DNA from: Clostridia bacterium
GTDB lineage: Bacteria > Bacillota > Clostridia > Oscillospirales > Acutalibacteraceae
Direction of reading: 5' to 3'
DNA length: 34,639 nt
Assembly: GCA_900770255.1 (NCBI GenBank)
Contig: CAAGJN010000037.1
Span: 1 to 34,639 of the forward strand
Part shown: positions 7,802 to 15,840 of the stretch, one piece after another
Position numbering within the stretch: position 1 is the stretch's first letter
Layout of the letters: the number at the start of each line of letters is the position of its first letter
Program-made: the position numbers and the translations under genes
The notes under the pieces: model-generated
The model's input: the letters and a program-made list of their open reading frames with translations, nothing else
Databases searched by the model: none
Told to the model about the DNA's origin: nothing

Positions 7802-8633
7802 GCTTATAGCTGAAATGCTCTCCTACTCCTTCATGCGCCGCGCTCTCATAGCCGGTATTCTCGTGGCGCTGTGCTCCGCTCTGCTCGGCGTGACGCTCGT
7901 GCTCAAGCGCTATTCGATGATCGGCGACGGTCTCTCGCACGTCGGCTTCGGGGCCGCGTGCGTGGCAATGGCGCTCAACGTCGCCCCGCTGAAGATCTCG
8001 GTTCCCGTCGTGATCGTCGCGGCGTTTCTGCTCATGAGAATCAACGACAGCGCAAAAATAAAGGGCGATGCGGCGATCGCGCTGATCTCGAGCACGTCGA
8101 TAGCCGTCGGCGTGATTGCGGCCTCGCTGACTACCGGGCTCAACACGGACGTCTCGGGCTACATGTTCGGCTCGATCCTGCTTATGAGCAAGAGCGATAT
8201 AATCGCCTGCGCCGCGCTCTCGGTCACTGTGCTTGTGATGTACGTCATCTTTTACAACCGCATATTCGCAGTCACCTTTGACGAGACCTTCGCCGCCGCG
8301 ACCGGCACGAAAACGGGCGTATACAACACCATAATCGCTCTGCTCACGGCGGTGACGGTAGTCGTCGGCATGCGGATCATGGGCGCTTTGCTGATCTCGA
8401 GCCTGATAATTTTCCCTGCGCTGACCTCGATGCGCGTTTGCAAGAGCTTTCGCGCCGTGACGATCGTCTCGGCCGTCGTCTCCTGCGTCTGCTTCTTCAT
8501 CGGACTCGTGCTGTCCTATGCGCTGAACACGCCTGCAGGAGCGAGCGTCGTCGCGGCAAACGCCGTGTGTCTTGCGCTCTTTGCCGCGGCAGGGGCTGTT
8601 ATGAACCGAATTTCACGGGGAAAATTTAAATAA
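7794..8633 (+). CDS. znuB: Zinc ABC transporter permease
   Basis: An ABC-3 family integral membrane permease with about seven to nine hydrophobic segments, beginning MFELIAEMLSYSFMRRALIAG, typical of ZnuB/MntB proteins. It contains the conserved cytosolic stretch GDGLSHVGFGA, the coupling region for the ATPase. Two adjacent ATGs (7791 and 7794) follow AGGGGG; 7794 has the better spacing of about seven bases. It overlaps the end of znuC by eight bases. No terminator is visible after it; the next operon has its own promoter. Confidence 0.92.
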   Translation: MFELIAEMLSYSFMRRALIAGILVALCSALLGVTLVLKRYSMIGDGLSHVGFGAACVAMALNVAPLKISVPVVIVAAFLLMRINDSAKIKGDAAIALISSTSIAVGVIAASLTTGLNTDVSGYMFGSILLMSKSDIIACAALSVTVLVMYVIFYNRIFAVTFDETFAAATGTKTGVYNTIIALLTAVTVVVGMRIMGALLISSLIIFPALTSMRVCKSFRAVTIVSAVVSCVCFFIGLVLSYALNTPAGASVVAANAVCLALFAAAGAVMNRISRGKFK

Positions 8634-8666
8634 ACTGTTACCTTTCATTAAAAAAATATAAAAAAC

Positions 8667-8695
8667 TTTTACTATGTATTTTTTTGTGATATAAT
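8667..8695 (+). promoter_or_regulatory. Promoter of the ABC exporter operon
   Basis: TATAAT (8690-8695) with an extended -10 TGA directly before it; the -35 is weak (TTTTAC, 8667-8672, 17-base spacer) inside an A/T-rich tract. About 70 bases of leader precede the start at 8772. Confidence 0.6.
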
Positions 8696-8771
8696 TGTCA
8701 CAAGTATCCGGCGGATACAGCTTTTTCCGGCGGACTGCGGTTTCCTACGTCAAACTTTACGGGAGGAGAAA

Positions 8772-9482
8772 ATGCAAGACATTATCACTGTTAATCATCT
8801 CAGCAAGTCCTATGGCAGTCATTTGGTGCTTGACGATATCTCATTCAGCTTTGCACCGGGTCAGATCATAGGACTGCTCGGCCCGAACGGCTCGGGCAAG
8901 TCGTCACTGATAAAGATACTGACGGGACTTATCCACGATTATTCCGGCGAGGTTCTCATCGACGGAGAGTCGCCGTCCCCGGCGACAAAGGCGAAGATCG
9001 CCTATCTGCCCGAAAAATCCTATCTCGCCGACTGGATGCGCGCCATCGACGCGATCGACTTCATCGCGGATTTCTATCCGGATTTCGACCGTGAAAAGGC
9101 GCTGCAAATGCTCGACATGTTCCAGCTCCAGCCCAAGCAGAAGATCAAGTCCATGTCAAAGGGCATGCATGAGAAGCTTCAGCTCATCCTCGTCATGTGC
9201 CGCAACGCCCAGCTCTATATTTTTGACGAGCCGCTCAGCGGCGTCGATCCGGCTGCGCGCGCATTCATTCTTGATATAATCATGAAAAATCATCCGAAGG
9301 ATGCGACCATGCTCATCTCGACCCACCTCATTCACGACGTCGAAAGCATTTTTGACCATGCGCTGATGATCGGCAAGGGCAAGGTTCTGCTCAATTCCAG
9401 GGTTTCGGATATCTGCGATCAGGGCAAAACCCTTGAGGACGTATTTAAGGAGGTGTTCATGTATGCTTGGCAAACTGATTAA
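8772..9482 (+). CDS. ABC transporter ATP-binding protein
   Basis: A 236-residue ATPase of the drug/lantibiotic-type (YtrB/BcrA-like) ABC group. Walker A is GPNGSGKSS (37-45), Walker B LYIFDEP (148-154) and the switch His lies in LISTHLIHD. The signature motif is degenerate, SMSKGMHEK (127-135) in place of LSGGQ, as in many exporters of this group. A GGGAGGAG lies seven bases before the ATG. The downstream permease overlaps its last 20 bases, so the two make one transporter. The exported substrate cannot be inferred; there is no adjacent GntR regulator of the ytr kind. Confidence 0.88.
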   Translation: MQDIITVNHLSKSYGSHLVLDDISFSFAPGQIIGLLGPNGSGKSSLIKILTGLIHDYSGEVLIDGESPSPATKAKIAYLPEKSYLADWMRAIDAIDFIADFYPDFDREKALQMLDMFQLQPKQKIKSMSKGMHEKLQLILVMCRNAQLYIFDEPLSGVDPAARAFILDIIMKNHPKDATMLISTHLIHDVESIFDHALMIGKGKVLLNSRVSDICDQGKTLEDVFKEVFMYAWQTD

Positions 9483-10272
9483 AAATGAGATAAAAACCAG
9501 CGCGCACACAATGATGAACATCTATATCGCGGCCGCAGTCACTATCGGCATAATGCTGCTCGCTTATGTAGTCGATATCAGCTGGCTCAGCGGACTTGCG
9601 ACCGTCGCGATGTTCCTCATCGCCATAATAGCGCTGATCATCACCTTTGTCGGCGTCGTCGCTAACTTTTACAAGACGCTCTACGGCCCGCAGGGCTATC
9701 TGAGCTTCACGTTGCCCGTCACCAGCGGCCAACTCCTCGCGGCAAAGGCGATTGTTGCTTTCCTGTGGATACTTGTCAGCTACGCCGTGAGCATCGGCAT
9801 AATGATTTGGATCTATGACTATATGACCTCCGTGATCGGCGAGAACAACCTCGAGCTTATCAAAACGATTATCAGCATGTTCCGCTCGATGCCCGGCGCA
9901 AAGGCAATAAAGGGTTATCTCGCGCTGCTCGTAGTCTCCGTGTTTATTCAGCTCGCGTTTCTCATTTCGGAGCTGTTCTTCTCGATCACCTTCGCCAACA
10001 CGAGGATCATGCAAAAACTCGGAGCTGCAGGTCCGATAGTTGTTTTCTTCGTAATCTTTATTATTGCCCAGATACTAAACTTCGTGCTCACAAACTATGT
10101 CCCGATCGTAGTCGCGCCCGGAACCGACGGCCTCATTTTCTCCTTCGGCAAGACAATGGAGTCTGCGGAGCTCTCCTTCGGTATTACAGGCGTTATCTTT
10201 GAACTGCTTGTCTCGATCGGACTGTTCTTCGGCACAGGCTGGCTAATGAACCACAAGGTCAACATCAAATAA
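9463..10272 (+). CDS. ABC transporter permease, ABC-2 like
   Basis: A 269-residue polytopic membrane protein with about six hydrophobic segments (near residues 19-36, 40-66, 85-110, 140-165, 175-205 and 240-262). It is the presumed partner of the preceding ATPase. The start at 9463 is fixed by AAGGAGGTG seven bases upstream, lying inside the ATPase gene; the frame is open ten codons earlier without a ribosome site. It is followed directly by a strong terminator. The substrate is unknown. Confidence 0.8.
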   Translation: MLGKLIKNEIKTSAHTMMNIYIAAAVTIGIMLLAYVVDISWLSGLATVAMFLIAIIALIITFVGVVANFYKTLYGPQGYLSFTLPVTSGQLLAAKAIVAFLWILVSYAVSIGIMIWIYDYMTSVIGENNLELIKTIISMFRSMPGAKAIKGYLALLVVSVFIQLAFLISELFFSITFANTRIMQKLGAAGPIVVFFVIFIIAQILNFVLTNYVPIVVAPGTDGLIFSFGKTMESAELSFGITGVIFELLVSIGLFFGTGWLMNHKVNIK

Positions 10273-10282
10273 AACACTTTGG

Positions 10283-10320
10283 CGGCAGCGGGCGGCGAAA
10301 CCGAACCGCTGCCGTTTTTT
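10283..10320 (+). terminator. Intrinsic terminator of the ABC exporter operon
   Basis: A perfect 9-bp GC stem (CGGCAGCGG, 10283-10291, with CCGCTGCCG, 10306-10314) followed directly by six T residues. Confidence 0.92.
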
Positions 10321-10573
10321 GAGCGCGATTTTTGCACAGGGCAAACCCTGCGTAAAGATGGCGGTCAGAAATCCGTATAAAACGTCTGCCCGCGGCAGAC
10401 TGAAATTTACCAAAGCTCTGCATGAAAAGCTTCGGACGGCAAAGTATTTTTTGCGCTTCCTTTGCGGGAAATTGCGGCTCGGCGCTCCGTTGGCGGCAAG
10501 GCCGCCGCAGCATATTTGATCCGGCATACAAGCTCGGCCGAAACTTAATTTACTTTTTAGAAAACAGCTTTAT
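10321..10573. other. Intergenic region with several perfect small hairpins
   Basis: No convincing gene is present. The stretch holds compact inverted repeats: CAGGG/CCCTG (10337-10350), GTCTGCC/GGCAGAC with a 3-nt loop (10384-10400) and GGCGGC/GCCGCC (10492-10506). It could be a structured leader, a small RNA or degenerate sequence; no promoter is clear at its left end. Confidence 0.4.
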
Positions 10574-10579
10574 TATAAT
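10574..10579 (+). promoter_or_regulatory. Possible -10 box before mnmE
   Basis: TATAAT with no good -35 at 16-18 bases. If used, transcription would begin near 10586, inside the ribosome binding site of mnmE, so the true promoter may be further upstream. Confidence 0.3.
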
Positions 10580-10597
10580 CCGAAAGAGGTGAACCCC

Positions 10598-11968
10598 GTG
10601 GAGAACTCAGGCACTATAGCCGCGATAGCGACGCCGAACGCCGCAGGCGGCATCGGCATAGTCCGTATCTCAGGCGACAGCGCGATCGAGATTGCGGACA
10701 AAGTTTTCAGCGCCGTCTCGGGCAAAAAGCTTGCCGATGCGTCCGGCTACTCCGCTCATTTCGGCACGGTGAGCCTCTGCGGCAAGCCGATCGACGAGGC
10801 TATTGCTCTCGTTTTCCGCGCGCCGAAAAGCTACACCGGCGAGAACACGGTCGAGCTCTCCTGCCACGGCGGAGTGTATATTATGCGGCAGGTACTGCGC
10901 GCCGCGCTCGAGGCCGGAGCCCGTCCCGCAGGCCCGGGCGAGTTCACCAAACGCGCGTTTCTCAACGGTAAAATCGACCTCGCCGGAGCCGAGAGCGTCA
11001 TGTCGCTGATTTCGGCACAGGGCGAGCAGGCGGCCGCCGCCGCATTTAACACGCTCGAGGGCAACCTCAGCCGCCGCATAGAGGAGGTCGCCCACAGCAT
11101 CATCGGCGTCTGCGCGCATCTGAGCGCGTGGGTTGATTATCCGGACGAGGATATCGAGGAGCTCTCGACCGACGAGCTCGAAAAAACCTTCAGCGACGCT
11201 CAGATTCAACTTGAGGAGCTGCTCAGGGGCTTTGAAAACGGAAAAGCGGTCACGCAGGGGGTCGATACGGTCATCGTCGGCCGCCCCAATGTCGGCAAAT
11301 CGACGCTGATGAACCTGCTCAGCGGCTACGAACGCTCGATCGTCACCTCCGTGCCCGGTACGACACGCGACGTCGTCGAGCAGACCGTTCGGGTGGGGGA
11401 TAATCTGCTCCGCCTTGCGGACACGGCGGGTATTCACACAACTGACAACGAGATCGAGAGCATCGGCGTGGAGCTCGCAAAAAAACGCATGTCGCGCGCA
11501 GAACTGATAATCGCCGTCTTCGACGGGGCGCAGGAGCTGAATAATGAGGACAGAGAAATAATTGACTTTTGCAAAAATAAGACCTGCTTAGCGGTCATCA
11601 ACAAGAGCGATCTCGGTCTTATTTGCGATACAGAATATATCAGGGCGAAATTCGGCGCATATGTCGAGATATCGGCCAAGACGGCGCACGGCAGCGAAGA
11701 GCTTGACAAGGCTCTGTCAGAACTGCTCGGCACGGCTGATTTTGACCCATCGGCTGCTACGCTTACAAGCGAGAGACAGCGGCTCTGCTGCGAGAGGGCT
11801 CTCGAGAGCGTGAAAGAGGCCAGATCGGCGCTTGAGAGCGGCGTTACGCTCGACGCCGTCAACGTGTGCGCGGACTGCGCGGTCGACGCTCTGCTCGAGC
11901 TCACCGGCGAACGAGCCGGAGATGCCGTAGTCAACGAAGTTTTTTCTCAGTTCTGCGTCGGGAAGTAA
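10598..11968 (+). CDS. mnmE: tRNA uridine-34 modification GTPase MnmE
   Basis: With MnmG forms the complex that adds the carboxymethylaminomethyl group to U34 of certain tRNAs. The 456-residue protein has an N-terminal folate-binding domain and a helical domain interrupted by a G domain. The G domain carries G1 GRPNVGKS (228-235), G3 DTAG (275-278) and a NKSD G4; the chain ends in the conserved Cys motif CVGK. The start is GTG 10598: an AAAGAGGTG lies seven bases before it, and an alternative GTG at 10589 is itself part of that ribosome site. It heads the mnmE-mnmG-rsmG-noc-parA-parB block, the common Bacillota order. Confidence 0.96.
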   Translation: MENSGTIAAIATPNAAGGIGIVRISGDSAIEIADKVFSAVSGKKLADASGYSAHFGTVSLCGKPIDEAIALVFRAPKSYTGENTVELSCHGGVYIMRQVLRAALEAGARPAGPGEFTKRAFLNGKIDLAGAESVMSLISAQGEQAAAAAFNTLEGNLSRRIEEVAHSIIGVCAHLSAWVDYPDEDIEELSTDELEKTFSDAQIQLEELLRGFENGKAVTQGVDTVIVGRPNVGKSTLMNLLSGYERSIVTSVPGTTRDVVEQTVRVGDNLLRLADTAGIHTTDNEIESIGVELAKKRMSRAELIIAVFDGAQELNNEDREIIDFCKNKTCLAVINKSDLGLICDTEYIRAKFGAYVEISAKTAHGSEELDKALSELLGTADFDPSAATLTSERQRLCCERALESVKEARSALESGVTLDAVNVCADCAVDALLELTGERAGDAVVNEVFSQFCVGK

Positions 11969-11988
11969 AGGGCGGACGCCCTGTTTTT
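11969..11988 (+). terminator. Short hairpin between mnmE and mnmG
   Basis: AGGGC/GCCCT with a 4-nt loop followed by GTTTTT. The five-base stem is short, so it may only attenuate readthrough into mnmG. Confidence 0.4.
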
Positions 11989-12066
11989 GAAAAAACGAAT
12001 CCGATCAATTTTTTGTTTTTATAGAATAATGATTTTGATATTTGTTTTGAGGGGAACTACCAATTC

Positions 12067-13947
12067 ATGAAATACGATGCAGGAAAAATAGATGTCGCGG
12101 TCATCGGCGCAGGTCACGCCGGGATAGAGGCCGGACTCGCTTCGGCGCGGCTCGGCTGCCGCACCGAGGTGTTCACCGTCAACCTCGACTGGGTCGGCAA
12201 CATGCCGTGCAACCCGTCGATCGGCGGCACATCAAAGGGGCACCTCGTACGCGAAATAGACGCGCTCGGCGGCGAGATGGGTCTTGCGGCCGACGCAAAT
12301 ACGCTGCAAATGCGTATGCTCAACCTCGGCAAAGGGCCTGCCGTCCACAGCCCGCGAGCGCAGATAGACCGCCGCGCTTACAGCGCCTACATGAAGCGCG
12401 CTCTTGAGTCGCAGGAGAACCTCGTTCTTCGCCAGGCCGAGATAGTCGATATCCGCCGCGACGGAAGTGAGTGGGTGCTGACTACACGCCTTGAGGCTGT
12501 CTACCGCGCAAAATGCGTTGTGCTCGCAACGGGTACGTTTCTCGGCGGGCGCGTGTATATCGGCGACGTCTCATATGAGAGCGGCCCGGACGGTATGTTT
12601 CCGGCAACCGAACTCTCAAAATCGCTCAAGGCTCTCGGTCTGCCCCTGCGCCGCTTCAAGACGGGCACCCCCGCAAGGGTCAACCGCCGCAGCGTCGAGC
12701 TTGATAAGCTCGAAACACAGCGTGGCGACGAGGATATAGTGCCGTTTTCGTTCAGCGGCAGATACGAGGTCAAAAACACGAGCGAGTGCTATATAACCTA
12801 TACGGGTGAGGAGACTAAACGCGTTATTCTCTCAAATCTGCACCGCTCGCCGCTGTATTCGGGCAAGATCGACGGCGTGGGGCCGCGCTACTGCCCTAGC
12901 ATTGAAGATAAAATAGTCCGCTTTTCTGAAAAGGAGCGGCATCAGATATTTATTGAGCCCTGCGGCGCTCAGACCGAGGAGATGTACCTTCAGGGGCTCT
13001 CCTCCTCGCTGCCGGAGGATGTGCAGCTCGCATTTCTGCACACGATACCCGGGCTCGAGCACTGCGAGGTCATGCGCACCGCCTACGCGATAGAGTACGA
13101 CTGTATCGATCCGCTCGCGCTCAAGCGCAGCCTTGAGTTTAACAGCTTCGACGGACTCTTCGGCGCGGGTCAGTTCAACGGCTCGAGCGGCTATGAGGAG
13201 GCCGCCGCGCAGGGACTTATCGCAGGAATTAACGCCGCGCGCAAGGTGCAGGGCAAGCCCGCGCTCGAGCTCGACCGCGCAAGCTCATATATCGGCACAC
13301 TCATCGACGACCTCGTCACAAAGGGCTGCTCCGATCCCTACAGGATGATGACCTCGCGCTCGGAATACCGTCTGCTTCTCAGACAGGACAACGCCGACCG
13401 CCGATTAACTCCGATCGGATATGAGATCGGGCTCATTTCGCAGGAGCGCTATAATGCTTTCTGCCGCAAGCTCGAGCTCATTGAGCAGGAGAAGCAGCGC
13501 GCCGAAACAACAACAATTCACGCCTGTAAAGAGCTAAACGATCTGCTTGTTTCACGTGAAACATCGCCGATAGACGGCGGAATAAGGCTCGCGGAGCTGC
13601 TGCGCCGCCCGCAGGCCGATTACAAGCTGCTCGCCCCGTTCGACCCGACGCGCCCGAAGCTCCCAAAGGAGATTTTTGAGCAGGTCGAGATCGATATAAA
13701 ATATGAAGGCTATATCAAGCGTCAGCAGGCTCAGGTAGACGAGATGCGCAGGCTTGAGGTCAAACGCATCCCGGCAGATATAGATTACGCCAAGCTCGGC
13801 GGGCTGAGACTCGAGGCCGTCGAGAAGCTTTCAAAGATACGCCCGGAGAACGTCGGTCAGGCGTCGCGCATTTCGGGCGTAAGCCCTGCGGATATCTCGG
13901 TGCTGCTCATTCATCTGGAGAGGGAGAACAGAAAACATGATCGATAA
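12067..13947 (+). CDS. mnmG: tRNA uridine-34 modification enzyme MnmG (GidA)
   Basis: The FAD-dependent partner of MnmE. The 626-residue protein has the N-terminal dinucleotide fold GAGHAG (14-19), the conserved GNMPCNPSIGG with Cys48, KGPAVHSPRAQIDR, and a FDGLFGAGQFNGSSGYEEAAAQGLIAG flavin segment. Length is normal. GAGGGG lies upstream of the ATG. Residues encoded near 13548-13563 read LVSRET because a perfect parS site is embedded in the coding sequence. Its last 11 bases overlap rsmG. Confidence 0.97.
   Translation: MKYDAGKIDVAVIGAGHAGIEAGLASARLGCRTEVFTVNLDWVGNMPCNPSIGGTSKGHLVREIDALGGEMGLAADANTLQMRMLNLGKGPAVHSPRAQIDRRAYSAYMKRALESQENLVLRQAEIVDIRRDGSEWVLTTRLEAVYRAKCVVLATGTFLGGRVYIGDVSYESGPDGMFPATELSKSLKALGLPLRRFKTGTPARVNRRSVELDKLETQRGDEDIVPFSFSGRYEVKNTSECYITYTGEETKRVILSNLHRSPLYSGKIDGVGPRYCPSIEDKIVRFSEKERHQIFIEPCGAQTEEMYLQGLSSSLPEDVQLAFLHTIPGLEHCEVMRTAYAIEYDCIDPLALKRSLEFNSFDGLFGAGQFNGSSGYEEAAAQGLIAGINAARKVQGKPALELDRASSYIGTLIDDLVTKGCSDPYRMMTSRSEYRLLLRQDNADRRLTPIGYEIGLISQERYNAFCRKLELIEQEKQRAETTTIHACKELNDLLVSRETSPIDGGIRLAELLRRPQADYKLLAPFDPTRPKLPKEIFEQVEIDIKYEGYIKRQQAQVDEMRRLEVKRIPADIDYAKLGGLRLEAVEKLSKIRPENVGQASRISGVSPADISVLLIHLERENRKHDR
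13548..13563. other. parS partition site inside mnmG
   Basis: TGTTTCACGTGAAACA, a perfect 16-bp palindrome identical to the conserved ParB-binding parS sequence. It lies within mnmG, about 3 kb before parB and about 10 kb from the origin-like element. Confidence 0.93.
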
Positions 13948-14647
13948 AAATCTGCTCAAAAAAATCTGCTCCGGCTTTGAAGTTGAGCTCGACGCGCAGG
14001 CTCTTGAGAGATTTGAGCTGTTCGGAGAGCTACTCGTTGAAAAGAACAAGGTTTTGAATCTCACGGCGATCACCGATCCCGAGGGGATAGTAATAAAACA
14101 TTTTGCAGACAGCCTTACCGCGCTTCGCATGATCGACCCGAAAGCGGGCGACAGAGTCATTGACGTCGGCACGGGCGGCGGCTTTCCGGGCATACCGCTT
14201 CTCATCGCGCGCCCGGAGATAGAGCTCACCATGCTTGACTCGACGCAGAAAAAGCTCGCGTTCGTCGCGGAGAGCGTCGATGCGCTTGGACTCAGAGCAA
14301 ACATAGTTCATGCCCGCGCCGAGGAAGCCGGCCGTGGAACCATGCGCGAAACTTATGATTTTGCGGTCTCGCGCGCGGTCGCCGCGATGAACGTGCTGTG
14401 CGAATACTGCCTGCCGTTTGTCAGAGTCGGCGGCACATTCTGCGCGATGAAGGGATCAAAGGGCACAGAGGAGCTCGAAAACGCGGAAAAGGCCATATCA
14501 ATCCTCGGCGGTGAGACAGAGAAAAAGGGAACTCTTTTACTGCCTGACGGCGGCGAACGCACGTTGATAAACATAAAAAAAATATCGCATACTGCGACAA
14601 AATACCCGCGCCCTTCGGCACAGATATCTAAAAAGCCACTCGCATAA
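13937..14647 (+). CDS. rsmG: 16S rRNA (G527) N7-methyltransferase RsmG
   Basis: Methylates G527 of 16S rRNA (E. coli numbering) using S-adenosylmethionine; loss of this enzyme gives low-level streptomycin resistance in several bacteria. The 236-residue protein shows NLTAITDPEGIVIKHFADSL near 41-60 and the SAM-binding loop VGTGGGFPGIPL (77-88), both hallmarks of RsmG/GidB. Its start overlaps the end of mnmG by 11 bases, implying coupled translation. A 125-base gap containing a long hairpin separates it from noc. Confidence 0.96.
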   Translation: MIDKNLLKKICSGFEVELDAQALERFELFGELLVEKNKVLNLTAITDPEGIVIKHFADSLTALRMIDPKAGDRVIDVGTGGGFPGIPLLIARPEIELTMLDSTQKKLAFVAESVDALGLRANIVHARAEEAGRGTMRETYDFAVSRAVAAMNVLCEYCLPFVRVGGTFCAMKGSKGTEELENAEKAISILGGETEKKGTLLLPDGGERTLINIKKISHTATKYPRPSAQISKKPLA

Positions 14648-14698
14648 AGACGAAAGTCTGTAAAAAGGCTCATTTGCGCCCGACGTAAAATAATGGAC

Positions 14699-14745
14699 AA
14701 CCGCCTTCTTTGGTGATAAGCTTTTATCACAGAGGAACGGCGGTT
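14699..14745 (+). repeat. Long imperfect hairpin before noc
   Basis: Outer arms AACCGCC (14699-14705) and GGCGGTT (14739-14745) and inner arms GTGATAA (14713-14719) and TTATCAC (14724-14730) around a 4-base loop. The middle pairs partly through wobble pairs with one bulge, giving a nearly continuous stem of about 21 bp that ends 27 bases before the noc start. No T tract follows. Confidence 0.6.
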
Positions 14746-14772
14746 CTTCTATTATGTGAAAGGACGCTTGCC

Positions 14773-15597
14773 ATGGATGTTTCAAAGGTCGGCTCGGTGC
14801 TGCTGATTCCGACAGACAAAATAAAAACAAATCCCAATCAGCCGCGAAAGGTCTTTGACTCCGCTGAGCTCGCCGCTCTCTCCGACAGCATCCGCTCAAA
14901 CGGCATATTACAGCCGCTGAGCGTGCGCGAGGAGAAGGCCGGCCGCTATGAACTGATAGCGGGGGAGAGGCGCCTGCGTGCAGCGACGCTTGCAGGCTTT
15001 ACGCGCGTGCCGTGCATCATCATCAACACCGACTCCACGCAGGCCGCCGTCTACTCGGTAATCGAAAATTTGCAGCGGCGCGATCTTAACTTCTTTGAAG
15101 AGGCTTCTGCGATAGAAGCGCTCGGCGAAAAATACGGGCTGAGTCAGCAGCAGCTCTCCGAAAAGCTCGGCAAGGCGCCGTCCACGATTTCAAACAAGCT
15201 CCGGCTTCTCCGCCTGCCTGAGGAGGTGCGTGACAAGCTGATCGAAGCCGGCATGACCGAGCGCCATGCGCGCGCACTTCTCAAGATTGAGGACCCCGAC
15301 AAGCTTTGCGCCGCGGCGGATACCGTAATTAAGCGCTCGCTCAATGTCGCGCAGACAGAGAAGCTCGTCGACGCGATCCTTGCCGGCGAGACAACGCACC
15401 GCCAGAAGGTGGTCAAGCTTTTCAAGGACGTCCGCATCTTTGTCAACACCATAAACCACGCGGTCGATACGATGCGCGAGGCCGGAATAAAAGCCGAGTC
15501 GCAGCGCAGCGAGACACAGGATCATATAGAGTTCACCGTGCGTATCCCAAAGGAATACGCCTACAGCGAAACGGCGAACAGTAAAAACGCAGTCTGA
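14773..15597 (+). CDS. noc: Noc-like nucleoid occlusion protein (ParB family)
   Basis: A 274-residue ParB/Spo0J-family CTPase clamp. It has the CTP-binding motifs GERRLRA (64-70) and ENLQRRDL (98-105) and a helix-turn-helix at about 123-144. Positions that separate Noc from ParB read Pro136, Lys142, Arg147 and Arg164 (TERHARAL). Lys and Arg at the second and fourth are Noc-type; the first, Gln in Noc and Arg in ParB, is Pro. The C-terminus (DVRIFVNTINHAV and FTVRIPKE) also resembles Noc. ATG 14773 has AAAGGA upstream. The roughly 25-residue N-terminal amphipathic membrane-targeting segment of B. subtilis Noc is missing. Gene order rsmG-noc-parA-parB is conserved. Confidence 0.87.
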   Translation: MDVSKVGSVLLIPTDKIKTNPNQPRKVFDSAELAALSDSIRSNGILQPLSVREEKAGRYELIAGERRLRAATLAGFTRVPCIIINTDSTQAAVYSVIENLQRRDLNFFEEASAIEALGEKYGLSQQQLSEKLGKAPSTISNKLRLLRLPEEVRDKLIEAGMTERHARALLKIEDPDKLCAAADTVIKRSLNVAQTEKLVDAILAGETTHRQKVVKLFKDVRIFVNTINHAVDTMREAGIKAESQRSETQDHIEFTVRIPKEYAYSETANSKNAV

Positions 15598-15661
15598 CGA
15601 CTGCCTAAAACAGCTATCCCCCATTACCATATCTTTCTCTTTCACACCCCACATCACGGCA

Positions 15662-15692
15662 GGGCGGCAGGTTCCGAAAGGACCTGCCGCCC
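15662..15692. repeat. Very stable GAAA-capped hairpin after noc
   Basis: An 11-bp perfect stem GGGCGGCAGGT/ACCTGCCGCCC, a bulged T, two further GC pairs and a GAAA tetraloop. No T tract follows on either strand, so it is not a typical intrinsic terminator; it may protect the noc transcript 3' end or pause transcription before parA. Confidence 0.65.
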
Positions 15693-15697
15693 CGTCG

Positions 15698-15713
15698 CGT
15701 TTCATATGAAACA
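15698..15713. repeat. parS-like palindrome with altered centre
   Basis: CGTTTCATATGAAACA contains a perfect 14-bp palindrome GTTTCATATGAAAC. It matches parS except that the central CG is TA and the first base is C. It lies 30 bases before the perfect parS, so it is either a decayed parS or a site for the Noc paralogue. Confidence 0.5.
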
Positions 15714-15743
15714 TTCCGAAACAAGAGCAGATGTTACGATCTG

Positions 15744-15759
15744 TGTTTCACGTGAAACA
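15744..15759. other. parS partition site upstream of parA
   Basis: A second perfect TGTTTCACGTGAAACA. It ends ten bases before the -35 box of the parA promoter, so ParB loading here could also regulate parAB transcription. Confidence 0.95.
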
Positions 15760-15769
15760 CATCTTCTGA

Positions 15770-15798
15770 TTGACCTTTAGCGTCTGTTATGTTATACT
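15770..15798 (+). promoter_or_regulatory. parA-parB promoter
   Basis: TTGACC (15770-15775), a 17-base spacer, then TATACT (15793-15798) with an extended TG before it. It lies directly downstream of parS and 42 bases before the parA start. Confidence 0.8.
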
Positions 15799-15840
15799 TT
15801 TTAAAGTAATTTCATCGGAAGCGAAAAAGGAGACTTGATT

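Noticed and set aside
10319..10519. A 66-codon frame before mnmE
   Set aside because: Overlaps the terminator T tract, has no ribosome site, and is interrupted by hairpins.
10670..11437. A 255-codon frame antisense to mnmE
   Set aside because: No recognisable protein, fully inside mnmE, no ribosome site.
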